DNA from: Acidobacteriota bacterium
GTDB taxonomy: Bacteria; Acidobacteriota; Blastocatellia; Pyrinomonadales; Pyrinomonadaceae
Direction: 5' to 3'
Assembly (NCBI GenBank): GCA_019239425.1
Contig: JAFAZX010000064.1
Location: 124,001-188,000, forward strand
Length of the DNA stretch: 64,000 bases
In this document: positions 15,509 to 23,538 of the stretch, in pieces
How positions within the stretch are numbered: position 1 is the first letter of the stretch
Layout: every line of letters starts with the position of its first letter
Program-made: the position numbers and the translations under genes
The notes under the pieces: model-generated
The model's database searches: none
Told to the model about the DNA's origin: nothing
The model's input: only the letters and a program-made list of their open reading frames with translations

Positions 15509-18500
15509 TTACTGACCGAACCTCCGGCGGTATTCGATGGACTCGACGAAGGCCCTGACCATCTCCGCCCTCTGCACGCGCAGGAAGGCCACGCGGTCGT
15601 CGCGCACGTCCTCGCCCGCGAGCGTCACGGAGTTCAGCTTGTTCAGCCAGAAGTCGAAGCCTGTGAAGTCGCCGTCCGGCGTGTCGTTCGGGTTCCGGCG
15701 CAGGTAGCCGAAGTATTCCGTCAGCACGAAGGCGGGGTTGTACTGCCGGTTGTAGACCGAGCCGCTGTTGACGGCGCTCAAAAGCGCCGCGGCCCGCCCG
15801 CCCGTGTCGTAAGCGTCGAGGGCCGCGTTGCGCTCGTCCAGCGTCGGTGTTACCTGCAAGTTGGCGAACAGCCTGCCGACGAAATCCTGTGCGGTCAACG
15901 TCGTGGGAAACTCGGCCGTGAACTCGGGGCTGTGCACCCAGCGCCAAGCGAAATCATCGGTGTTCTGCTTGAGTTGTTCCTCCCAACCCGGCTGCCCGAC
16001 GACGACGTTGCGCCCGAGCTCCTGCGTGTCGCGCAGGAACTCGCGGTAGCGCGGCAGGCCGCGCGGGTGGGCGGGGCTGTCGTTGAAGGTCGCCTTGTGG
16101 ACGCGGAAAACGAGGTAACCCGTCCGTTGGTACTCGATGGAGAGGAAGAAGGCCGCGCTCGTGTCGACGCGCTTCACCTGCACACACTGCGGGTTCCCGC
16201 CGCAGGACGTGATGCCCTGAATCCAGAACTGTAGCCCCGCGTCGTCGGGCTCGCGGTTGAGGAAGTCGTGGTAATGCTGCCGGACGAAGAACGTCGTGCC
16301 GTCAATCGGGTTCACAATCGTCGGCGCGGCGTCGTTGTCCACGATGGTCAGCGTCGAGTTGCTCTGCCCGGCTAGTTTCGCGCCGCCGGTCGGGTTCGTG
16401 AGCGTGAGGTTGACGGTCTCGTTCCCCTCCCGCAAGGCGTCGTCGGTGAGCAGGACGGTGAAGGTCTTCGAGACCTCGCCGGGCGCGAAGCGGAGCGTGC
16501 CGAGCGCGGTCGTGTAGTCGCCACGCTCCGACGCCGTGCCGTCCGAAGTGGCGTAGTCGACGGTGAACTCGCCCGTCTTGTCGCCGGAGCGCACGACCGT
16601 CACGTCGAAGGCGTGCGCGCCCTCGTCGGCGTTGAAGTTTGCGGCGGAGAATTGGGGGAATGGCGTGTCGTTGTTAATGATGGCGACCTGCTGCCGCCCG
16701 TTCACGATGTTCGCGTTGACGGCGTTGAGCAGGTTGACGAAGAAGGTCTCGTTCGCGGGCTCTTCGAGCGTGTCGCCGTTGATGGTGACGAGCACCTCCT
16801 TCGACACCTCGCCGGGGGCGAAGACGAGGTCGAGGGAGACGGGCTGGTAGTCGACCCCGGCGGTCGCCGTCCCCTCGGAGGTCTCGAAATGGACGCTCAC
16901 CGTCCGCCCTGTGGCCGCCGAGAGGCTGACTTCGTACCGTGCGAAACTCGTCCCCGAGAGTTCTTCCGTCAGGGCCGCGACGTATGCGGTGAAGGTCACC
17001 TCAACCGGCTTACTCTCGTCCACGATGTTCATCGTCGAGCGCGCGCGCTGGCCGACCAGCTCCGGCACGGTCGGGCTGTAGAGGAGGAGGCCGACCGTCT
17101 CGTCCGGCTCGGTCACGCTGTCCCGTGCGACGGGCACGTTGAAGGACTTGACCGTCTCGCCGTCGGCGAAAGTGATGGTGCCGTTGACGGCGGTATAGTC
17201 CGTGCCGGCGGTGGCCGTCCCCGGCGTCGTGGCGTAGTTGACGGTGAGCGTGCCGGTGCTCCCGCCGACGCGGTAGACGGTGACGGGGGCGCTGCCGATG
17301 TCCTCGTTGACGTTGTATGGGAAGACGGCGAACTCGACGGAGCCGGTCGCGCCCGCCGACGAGCAGGGAGAGAACTCTGAGGTGTCGCGCGGCGGCGCGG
17401 TCGTGTTCGCCGTCGCCGTGATGACGCGGCCGGCGGGGAGCGGCTGCGGGAAGTTGAAGTTGAAGGCGGCGTTGCCGGCCGCGTCGGTCGTCACGCTGCC
17501 CGCGGCGAAGAAGCGCGCGCCCTCGCCGAACCCGACGGGGGCGCAGCCGGCGTTGGAGTAGAAGTCGAGCGTGTAGGTCGTGTTGGGGCGGCTGTTGAGC
17601 GTGCCCTGGATTCTCGTCGTCGTGGCGTCTGAGGTGACCGCGGTGACGATGGGGTAGTTCTGCCCGTTGTTCGCGCCGCCGTCCTCGTCGCCCTCGTCGT
17701 TCTCGGACAAACCGTCGCCGTTAAGCTCGATGCCGAGGCCGTTCGAGAAGATGTTGTTGCGGCGGATGGCGTTACCCGTGCCCGGCGGGAAGACCCCGAC
17801 GCCGTAGATTCGGTTGAAGGCGATGGTGTTCGGCGGGCCGCTCGCGCCCGCCGGCTGCACGAAGTTGTCGTGGGCGCCTTCGGAGATGAGGATGCCCTCG
17901 CGAAAGTTGCCGAGGGCACGCGTGCCCGTGGCGTCCGTGCCGATGAGGTTGCCGTTGATCTGGTTGTTGGTCGCGAAACTGCCGGTGATGAGGATGCCGC
18001 TCGAGTCGTTGCCGGAGATGACGTTGGCCGCCGCCGCCGAACCGCCGATGGTCTGGTTGGCGCCGAAGTTGATCCAGACGCCGACGAACTTGTTCCCCAG
18101 CGCCGCGGTGCCGGTGGCGTCCGTGCCGATGTAGTTCCCCTGAAGGATGTTGGCCGACGAAGTGACGACGGGCTGAATGATGATGCCCGCCTGCCCGTTG
18201 CCCGAGATGACGTTGCGCGCGCCCGCGGCCGTCCCGCCGACGACGTTCGCGGCGGTGGCGATGGAGACGCCGTGACTCCCGTTACCCAACTTCGCCGAGC
18301 CGGCGGCGTTGGTGCCGATGTAGTTGCCCTGAATCTGCGTCGCGCCCGCGCTCCCCGCGACGTTAAGCCCGATTCCGGAGTTGCCGGAGATGAGGTTGCG
18401 CGCGGCGGGCAGTGTGCCGCCCACGACGTTCCCGTTTCCGAGTGAAGAGTTGGGAACCATGAAGACGCCCATCGAGTTGGCGGCGGCGGCCGTCCCCGCG

Positions 18501-19093
18501 GCGTTCGTGCCGATGAAGTTCCCTTCGATGCTGTTCTCGCCGCTCCCGTTCAGAGAGATGCCCGCGCCCGAGAAGCGGTTGATGACCAGCCCGCGCACGA
18601 CGCAGTGCCCGGCGCTGACGGTCAGGCCGTTGACGCCGACGCCGCCCGGCGAACCCGCCGTCGCGCCCGAAAGCTCGACGAGCAGGACGGCGTCGTTCCC
18701 TTCGGCGAGTGTGTTCGCCGAAGCGCCGGGCTGGGTGTAGCCGTCGATGACCGTGAGGTCTGTGACGGCGGGGAGCGCCGTCGCCGGGGCGATGGTGCGG
18801 ACGCCGGTGCCGGGGAGGTTGAAGGCGATGGTGTCGGTGCCGGGCGTGGCGTTGGCCTGCTGGATGGCCGCGCGCAGTGTGCAGTTGCCGGCCCCGTCGT
18901 TACAAACGCCGTCGGACGTGTTGCTGTCCGAGCCGTCGCCCGTCGAGTTGACCGTGAAGGTCGCCGCGGCGTGGGCCGTCGGTTGAAGACGTTTGAAGAG
19001 CGCGTCGGGCGTAGAGAGGCAGAGTGACGCGAGGAGGAGCAGCAGAAAGAGTACGCGAGTGTGCGCGCGTAGGTTTGTAAGGGTGCGAGGCAT
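15509..19093 (-). CDS. Secreted beta-helix / Calx-beta / DUF4214 protein
   Basis: Very large secreted protein (1194 aa) with a signal peptide. Next is a CSLREA-like start (CNDGAGNCTLRAAIQQANA) and a right-handed parallel beta-helix (about residues 130-480), with repeats such as NVISGN and IQGNYIGTDATGTAALGN. About four Calx-beta domains follow (for example GTATAGTDYTAVNGTITFAD). The C-terminal DUF4214 domain begins at FFVRQHYHDFLNREPDDAGL and is clearly related to that of the protein at 287-3676. Beta-helix plus Calx-beta architecture is typical of extracellular adhesins or matrix proteins. The N-terminal methionine at 19093 is followed by a plausible basic-hydrophobic leader. Confidence 0.85.
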   Translation of the reverse strand: MPRTLTNLRAHTRVLFLLLLLASLCLSTPDALFKRLQPTAHAAATFTVNSTGDGSDSNTSDGVCNDGAGNCTLRAAIQQANATPGTDTIAFNLPGTGVRTIAPATALPAVTDLTVIDGYTQPGASANTLAEGNDAVLLVELSGATAGSPGGVGVNGLTVSAGHCVVRGLVINRFSGAGISLNGSGENSIEGNFIGTNAAGTAAAANSMGVFMVPNSSLGNGNVVGGTLPAARNLISGNSGIGLNVAGSAGATQIQGNYIGTNAAGSAKLGNGSHGVSIATAANVVGGTAAGARNVISGNGQAGIIIQPVVTSSANILQGNYIGTDATGTAALGNKFVGVWINFGANQTIGGSAAAANVISGNDSSGILITGSFATNNQINGNLIGTDATGTRALGNFREGILISEGAHDNFVQPAGASGPPNTIAFNRIYGVGVFPPGTGNAIRRNNIFSNGLGIELNGDGLSENDEGDEDGGANNGQNYPIVTAVTSDATTTRIQGTLNSRPNTTYTLDFYSNAGCAPVGFGEGARFFAAGSVTTDAAGNAAFNFNFPQPLPAGRVITATANTTAPPRDTSEFSPCSSAGATGSVEFAVFPYNVNEDIGSAPVTVYRVGGSTGTLTVNYATTPGTATAGTDYTAVNGTITFADGETVKSFNVPVARDSVTEPDETVGLLLYSPTVPELVGQRARSTMNIVDESKPVEVTFTAYVAALTEELSGTSFARYEVSLSAATGRTVSVHFETSEGTATAGVDYQPVSLDLVFAPGEVSKEVLVTINGDTLEEPANETFFVNLLNAVNANIVNGRQQVAIINNDTPFPQFSAANFNADEGAHAFDVTVVRSGDKTGEFTVDYATSDGTASERGDYTTALGTLRFAPGEVSKTFTVLLTDDALREGNETVNLTLTNPTGGAKLAGQSNSTLTIVDNDAAPTIVNPIDGTTFFVRQHYHDFLNREPDDAGLQFWIQGITSCGGNPQCVQVKRVDTSAAFFLSIEYQRTGYLVFRVHKATFNDSPAHPRGLPRYREFLRDTQELGRNVVVGQPGWEEQLKQNTDDFAWRWVHSPEFTAEFPTTLTAQDFVGRLFANLQVTPTLDERNAALDAYDTGGRAAALLSAVNSGSVYNRQYNPAFVLTEYFGYLRRNPNDTPDGDFTGFDFWLNKLNSVTLAGEDVRDDRVAFLRVQRAEMVRAFVESIEYRRRFGQ

Positions 19094-19122
19094 TGTTTCA
19101 ACTCCTTGCGGCGAACGGGCGG

Positions 19123-19128
19123 ATTATA
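19123..19128 (-). promoter_or_regulatory. Possible -10 box of the beta-helix gene
   Basis: The minus strand reads TATAAT here, 30 nt before the start codon, in the same GGATTATA context as at 3755. A -35 box is not clear; an A/T-rich stretch lies at about 19147-19152. Confidence 0.4.
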
Positions 19129-19246
19129 CCCTCGGGGCGGCGCGCTTAAAAACGTTTCCGCGCGCCTTTGAATGTCGGGGCGAGTTCCTTCGTGACGAAG
19201 CGGAGGTCTCTTTAATGGGCGGGAGCCGCCGCAATAAATTTATAAC

Positions 19247-19275
19247 TTGACAATCTAAGGGCGTGCGAATAGAGT
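19247..19275 (+). promoter_or_regulatory. Sigma-70-type promoter before the sigma-54 activator
   Basis: A perfect -35 TTGACA (19247-19252), a 17-nt spacer, and TAGAGT (19270-19275), which matches 4 of 6 -10 positions. It points toward the activator gene at 19658 and would give a leader of about 375 nt. Confidence 0.5.
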
Positions 19276-19657
19276 CCGTCTGCTTTCGCACGCTCCACAA
19301 GTCGGTTCCCGGTTGGTTGAACTTTCCTTATCCGCCCCTGCCGCGGAGGAACCACCTCGCCTTACGCACGCAGGGCTCTCAGAGAGGTCTCACGTACGCC
19401 CCGTGAACTTTAACTGCCCTTAAACCTGAACGCGGGACTTGAGTCTACACTCGGACTTCGGTCACGCTCGTCCCATATGCCCCGCTCAATCCTCTTGCCC
19501 CTTTTCACGGCTGCGCTCTAGACGTCCCGCAGCGGTAAACTTTGAGGCCGGCGCGCCGGCCGCCGACACACGGCGCCAGTTAGGGCATCGTCGCGCCCGA
19601 AAACCTCAACGAACAAGTTTCTTAGCATACAAGCCCGCGCCCTCGGGAGGGTATGAC
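19276..19657 (+). other. Long untranslated leader, content unknown
   Basis: About 380 nt without a convincing gene, between the putative promoter and the activator start. An upstream in-frame ATG at 19439 extends the activator frame by 73 codons, but that extension is Arg/Pro-rich and looks non-coding. A GTGCGAA / TTCGCAC stem spans about 19262-19291. No known riboswitch or RNA family was recognised. It could be a structured leader or a small RNA. Confidence 0.35.
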
Positions 19658-21055
19658 ATGGAACGACTCCGGATTCTAATCCTCAACCTCTGTCCGGACG
19701 GCGGACTCTGCGAACCTCTGCGCGCGATGCTCGAAGCCGCGCGGGCGGAGGACGGAAGCGGCTTCGCGGTCGAGACACGCAGCCCCGCGGATTCGGACGC
19801 GCCGCCCGAGTCGTGCGCCGACGCGCGCCTGACCTTCCTCGTTTTGCCGAACGTGCCGAACGCGCGCGCCGCGCGGCTTTTGAAAACGCTCGCGGCGAGA
19901 GAGCCGGCCGTGCCCGTCGTCGTCGTGGCCGAAGAGGCCGGGCCGGCGGCGACGTTCGAGCTGTTGCGCGGCGGGGCCGACGACTTCGTCGTGCCGCCGC
20001 TGAAGGCTTCGGACGTGCTGCCGCGCGCCTGGCGTCTGCTCGAAGGCGCGAAGCCGGACGAGTCGCTCAAACGCAGGCTCAAGGAGAGGCTCGGGCTGCG
20101 CAACCTGATCGGCGAGAGCGCGGCCTTCACCGCCGAGGTCGGGAAGATTCCCGCCATCGCGCGCAGCGACGTGCGCATCCTCATCAGCGGCGAGACGGGC
20201 ACGGGCAAGGAGCTTTGCGCGCGCGCCATACACTACCTGAGCCCGCGCACCGCAGGCCCCTTCATCCCCGTCAACTGCGGCGCCATCCCGCCGGAGCTGG
20301 TCGAGAACGAGCTGTTCGGGCACGAGCGCGGCGCCTACACAGGCGCGGCCACGTCCCAGGCCGGACTCATCCGCGAGGCCGAGGGCGGCACGCTCTTCCT
20401 CGACGAAGTGGACTGCCTGCCGCTGCTCGCGCAGGTCAAGCTGCTGCGCTTCCTCCAGGAGAGGGAGTACAGGCCGCTCGGCTCGGCGCGGATGAGGCGC
20501 GCGGACGTGCGCGTCATCACCGCGGCCAACGTGGACATGGCCGAGGCCGTGAGCGAGGGGCGCGTGCGCAAGGACTTTTACTACCGCCTCAACATCATCC
20601 CGCTCAGACTCCCGCCCCTGCGCGAGCGGCGCGCTGACATCGCGCTGCTCGCGCGCCACTTCCTCGAAAAGTTCGCGGCCGAGTTCGCGCGCGGCGCGAC
20701 GCGCTTCTCCGACGAGGCGCTCGCGAAGCTCAGAGCCTACGCGTGGCCCGGCAACGTGCGCGAGCTGGAGCACGTCGTCGAGCGCGCCGTCGCGCTCTCG
20801 GCGGGCGAAGTCATCTCAGAAGCGGAGATAGACGTGCCCGTCGCTGCGGCGGCGGCGGCCGCGGGCGCGGGCGGCGGCTCTTTCAAGGAGGCCAAGGCGC
20901 GCGCCGTCGAAGAGTTCGAGCGGCAGTACCTGAGCGAACTGCTCGACAGTCACGGCGGCAACATCACACGCGCCGCGCAGGCCGCGAAGAAGAACCGGCG
21001 CGCCTTCTGGCAACTCCTGCGCAAACACCACATCAACGTCCGCGGCCCGAAATAG
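19658..21055 (+). CDS. Sigma-54-dependent activator with pseudo-receiver (eCIS regulator)
   Basis: A 465-aa bacterial enhancer-binding protein. Residues about 1-130 resemble a receiver domain by fold pattern but lack its chemistry. The acidic pocket after the first strand is missing (LRILILNLCPDG), the phospho-acceptor position reads FLVLPNVPN, and the conserved Lys region reads DDFVVPPLKA. Residues about 145-385 are the AAA+ sigma-54 interaction domain: Walker A GETGTGKE (about residue 177), GAYTGA in place of GAFTGA, Walker B GGTLFLDEVD, and YYRLNIIPLRLPPLRERR. The C-terminus is a Fis-type helix-turn-helix (GGNITRAAQAAKKNRRAFW). The start at 19658 follows a GGGAGGG ribosome site. The gene is directly followed by repeats and a -24/-12 promoter, so it probably activates the eCIS operon in response to a non-phosphorylation cue. 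Confidence 0.88.
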   Translation: MERLRILILNLCPDGGLCEPLRAMLEAARAEDGSGFAVETRSPADSDAPPESCADARLTFLVLPNVPNARAARLLKTLAAREPAVPVVVVAEEAGPAATFELLRGGADDFVVPPLKASDVLPRAWRLLEGAKPDESLKRRLKERLGLRNLIGESAAFTAEVGKIPAIARSDVRILISGETGTGKELCARAIHYLSPRTAGPFIPVNCGAIPPELVENELFGHERGAYTGAATSQAGLIREAEGGTLFLDEVDCLPLLAQVKLLRFLQEREYRPLGSARMRRADVRVITAANVDMAEAVSEGRVRKDFYYRLNIIPLRLPPLRERRADIALLARHFLEKFAAEFARGATRFSDEALAKLRAYAWPGNVRELEHVVERAVALSAGEVISEAEIDVPVAAAAAAAGAGGGSFKEAKARAVEEFERQYLSELLDSHGGNITRAAQAAKKNRRAFWQLLRKHHINVRGPK

Positions 21056-21130
21056 TCCCTTCTATTGAATCCGGAGCAGAAGGGCGGTGAACAGCCCTCT
21101 GCTCTAACCCCCAGCTGAAAATTGATATAA

Positions 21131-21193
21131 AGCCCTCGGACAAACACTCACAGCCCTCGGACAAACACTCACAGCCCTCGGACAAATTTGTCC
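21131..21193. promoter_or_regulatory. Three tandem 21-bp repeats ending in a palindrome: activator sites
   Basis: Units at 21131-21151 and 21152-21172 are identical. The third (21173-21193) starts the same way but ends in the perfect palindrome GGACAAATTTGTCC (21180-21193). Each unit holds the half-site CTCGGACAAA, and the 21-bp period is two helical turns, so bound dimers would lie on one face of the DNA. The array sits between the activator gene and the -24/-12 promoter, about 140-200 bp before the expected transcription start, a normal place for enhancer sites of a sigma-54 activator. Another GGACAAAA lies at 21227. Binding is inferred. The rest of the 308-bp gap (21056-21363) holds only the promoter. 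Confidence 0.7.
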
Positions 21194-21304
21194 ACCCGTA
21201 AATCCTCCGGCAGTCATTCGAAGGCAGGACAAAAAGAGCCGACCGGCTTCCGGCGCGGGCGCGGTGTGTGCGATTCGGGCCGGGATTGCCGGCCTTCGAC
21301 GGCG

Positions 21305-21320
21305 TGGCAGGCGGGTTGCT
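21305..21320 (+). promoter_or_regulatory. Sigma-54 (-24/-12) promoter of the eCIS operon
   Basis: TGGCAGGCGGGTTGCT matches the sigma-54 consensus TGGCACG-N4-TTGCW at all but one position, with the invariant GG and GC at the correct spacing (GG 21306-21307, GC 21318-21319). Transcription should begin near 21331, which leaves a leader of about 33 nt to the first gene at 21364. It excludes the longer reading frame that starts at 21268. Confidence 0.78.
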
Positions 21321-21363
21321 TCGGGGGCTGGGAGTTCAGGAGAACAGTGAGCAGACGCCTTCT

Positions 21364-21639
21364 ATGTGCCTTTCCTGTGAGACTCCAGTGGCCGAAGAGA
21401 TTCTGGGATACCTCGCAGCTCACCCGGACGCGCAGGACACGCTGGACGGGATCGTCGAGTGGTGGCTGCTCGAACAGAAGATCGCCGTCGAGGCCGCGCG
21501 CGTGAAGGACGCGCTCGCCGGGCTCGTCGCCGAGCGGCTCATCATCGAGAGCCGCGCGGGCGGCTCGCGCAGCCTCTACAAACTCAACCGGCGCCGCCTG
21601 AAGACAGTCCTCAAGCTGCTCGACAAGAAGGCCGGGTGA
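21364..21639 (+). CDS. Small winged-helix-like protein, first gene of the eCIS operon
   Basis: A 91-aa protein whose middle reads like a winged-helix fold: EILGYLAAHPDAQDTLDGIV, then a recognition-type helix (VKDALAGLVAERLIIES) and a wing (RAGGSRSLYKLN). It ends in a basic helix. The start at 21364 is chosen because the -24/-12 promoter lies just upstream and would put the earlier methionine outside the transcript. A GGAGTTCAGGAG stretch at about 21331-21342 could serve as a ribosome site, but it is far from the ATG. Small winged-helix proteins are seen at the start of other eCIS clusters. A role in feedback control of the operon is a guess. Confidence 0.7.
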   Translation: MCLSCETPVAEEILGYLAAHPDAQDTLDGIVEWWLLEQKIAVEAARVKDALAGLVAERLIIESRAGGSRSLYKLNRRRLKTVLKLLDKKAG

Positions 21640-21679
21640 AGGCGCTCCCGTCGCCCTCAACCGCCGAACGACCGAGACG

Positions 21680-22294
21680 ATGTACACCTCCATCCGCGCG
21701 ACGAGTCAGACGCTGGCCGAGTACCTGCGGCAGCAGCTCATCTCCGACCCGCAGCTCGCGCCCTTCTTCGACGCGGGCGCGGGCGGCACGATGGTCGTCT
21801 CGCTCAGCACGCCGGAGGAGATGTCGGAGAACAACGTCGAGGGCCTCTCGGTCTGGCTCTACCGAGTCATGCGCGACGAGGAGCGCCTGAACGCGCCGCC
21901 GGAACGGATCGCCTACAACCAGATGCGCCGCACGCCACTGCCTTTGAAGCTCCACTATCTGATGACGCCCGTCACGGCGAGCGACCTCGTGGGCGGGCCG
22001 GAGACGGAGCAGCTCGTCCTCGGCAAAGTCTTGCAGGTCTTCTACGACCACCCACTAATGCGCGGCACCGACTTGCAGGGCGAACTGTCCGGAACCAACG
22101 CCGAGCTGGCCGTGCGTCTCGAGGCGCTGACGCTCGACGAGATCGCGCGCGTCTGGGACGCGCTCGACGGCTCTTACCAGCTCTCGGTCTCCTACGAGGT
22201 GAGCGCCGTCTACATCGCCTCGGCGCGCGAGCCCGAGGGCGTGACGCCGGTCGAGGTGGCGCTGCCCGAGTACGGCGTCATCGTCGGGAAGTGA
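21680..22294 (+). CDS. DUF4255 / Pvc16-like tail terminator protein
   Basis: A 204-aa protein matching the DUF4255 family: an N-terminal TSQTLAEYLRQQL, the central LSVWLYRVMRDEERLNAP, PLPLKLHYLMTP, and a C-terminal YQLSVSYEVSAVYIAS. In Afp/PVC-type injection systems the family member (Afp16/Pvc16) caps the tube and sheath and sets where assembly ends. The gene lies 40 nt after the winged-helix gene and 14 nt before the next gene, in the tight array. The family assignment is strong; the function comes from characterised homologues. Confidence 0.82.
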   Translation: MYTSIRATSQTLAEYLRQQLISDPQLAPFFDAGAGGTMVVSLSTPEEMSENNVEGLSVWLYRVMRDEERLNAPPERIAYNQMRRTPLPLKLHYLMTPVTASDLVGGPETEQLVLGKVLQVFYDHPLMRGTDLQGELSGTNAELAVRLEALTLDEIARVWDALDGSYQLSVSYEVSAVYIASAREPEGVTPVEVALPEYGVIVGK

Positions 22295-22308
22295 GAGGGA
22301 CTTAAGGG

Positions 22309-23478
22309 ATGCCGCGCCGCGTCGTCAACGTAGAGAGCAGAGCCTACCTCTTCTCGCCGGACGAACAGCCCGCGCCCGCGCTGCGCAACTGGGCGCTCGT
22401 GCGCGCGCGCGTGATCGACGAGCTGACGGGCGAGCCGCCGCTGGAACAGATGAAGGTCGAGACCGACAGGGCCGAGTTGCTTGCGCGCGCCGCGGCGGGC
22501 GGGCTGGTCGGTCTTGTCGGCACGCCCCTGCGCGCCTTCCCGAAACTCGCGATGCAGGACTACGAGGTCGGGCTCACGGTCGGGGCGCGCGGCTTCGTCA
22601 GGCTCCGGAAGACGGTCAAGGTCTTGAAGAACGTGAACTTCCCCGCGCAGTTCGCGCCCGCCGACGCGGGCACGCTCGCGCTCCACCGCGAGCCGGTCAC
22701 GATCACGGGGCGCACCGTGCTGGCCGCCGCGGGCACGACCACGCCCGTCGCCAACGCGACCGTGCGGGTCGAGGGCGTCTGGCCGACGATGCCGCCCGCC
22801 AACGTCTTCGTCCCGCCCGAAGCGCCGAACCTCGTCTCGCTGCTCCCGCCGACCTACTTCGAGCGCCCCGCGGCCGCCGCCACGCTCCAACGGAGGGAGA
22901 TGACGCCGGTCGTCGGCCAGGACAAGCTGCTGCTCGACCACACGCCGGCCGGCTCTTCGAAGCTCCACGTCTCCGACCGCGTCGGCCTCACACCCGGTGA
23001 CATCATCGCCGTCGACGAAGCAGACCCCGAGCGCACTGAGTTCCTCGTCGTGCAGGCGTTGACCGGCGCGTCCACCGACGTGCAGCCCGCGCGCATCACG
23101 CTCAAGTACCCGACGGCGCACGCGCACGCTCCGGGCGCGGTCGTGCGCGAGGTCACGCCGCAGCCGGCGGGGGGTAACAACCAGCTCAAGCGCCCGGCCA
23201 TCGCCGGCGACACGACCGTCTTCCTCGACACCATGAGCGACCTCGGCGCGGCGCACGTCGTCGAGCTCACGGGCGGCGCCGGCCCCGCCGAGTACCACCT
23301 CGTCCGGCGGCTCACGGCGAAGAGCAACGCCGACGGCTACTACCGCCTGCCGCCGCTCGCGCGCGTCGCGCAGGTCAAGCTGCGCGCCGACGACGGCGGC
23401 GCGCACGCCGACATCAACCTGACTGCCGCGCCAGACTACGGCGGGGGCGTCTACCGCCTCGACTTCGTCTTTCGCTGA
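22309..23478 (+). CDS. eCIS protein sharing repeat modules with the sheath
   Basis: A 389-aa protein not recognised as a named family. Residues about 1-190 include a carboxypeptidase-regulatory-like beta-sandwich stretch (EPVTITGRTVLAAAGTTTPV, VRVEGVW). Residues about 205-335 hold at least one full and one partial copy of a roughly 75-residue module: VSDRVGLTPGDIIAVDE, then EFLVVQAL, ARITLKYPTAHAHAPGAVV. The same module pattern fills the large insertion of the neighbouring sheath. The C-terminus (DGYYRLPPLARVAQVKLRAD and the end YRLDFVFR) again looks like a beta-sandwich. Its position between cap and sheath and the shared modules suggest a structural or surface-decorating part of the particle. 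Confidence 0.6.
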   Translation: MPRRVVNVESRAYLFSPDEQPAPALRNWALVRARVIDELTGEPPLEQMKVETDRAELLARAAAGGLVGLVGTPLRAFPKLAMQDYEVGLTVGARGFVRLRKTVKVLKNVNFPAQFAPADAGTLALHREPVTITGRTVLAAAGTTTPVANATVRVEGVWPTMPPANVFVPPEAPNLVSLLPPTYFERPAAAATLQRREMTPVVGQDKLLLDHTPAGSSKLHVSDRVGLTPGDIIAVDEADPERTEFLVVQALTGASTDVQPARITLKYPTAHAHAPGAVVREVTPQPAGGNNQLKRPAIAGDTTVFLDTMSDLGAAHVVELTGGAGPAEYHLVRRLTAKSNADGYYRLPPLARVAQVKLRADDGGAHADINLTAAPDYGGGVYRLDFVFR

Positions 23479-23538
23479 GCGAGGGGAACGATTCACGAGA
23501 AGCTTACTTAGGAGCGAGAAGCCAACAGGAGGACTGCT

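Noticed and set aside
21131..21193. Short direct repeats as a CRISPR array
   Set aside because: The units are contiguous 21-mers without spacers, only three copies, and no cas genes are nearby; regulatory sites explain them better.
21268..21363. Earlier start for the winged-helix gene
   Set aside because: It would place the -24/-12 promoter inside the coding region.
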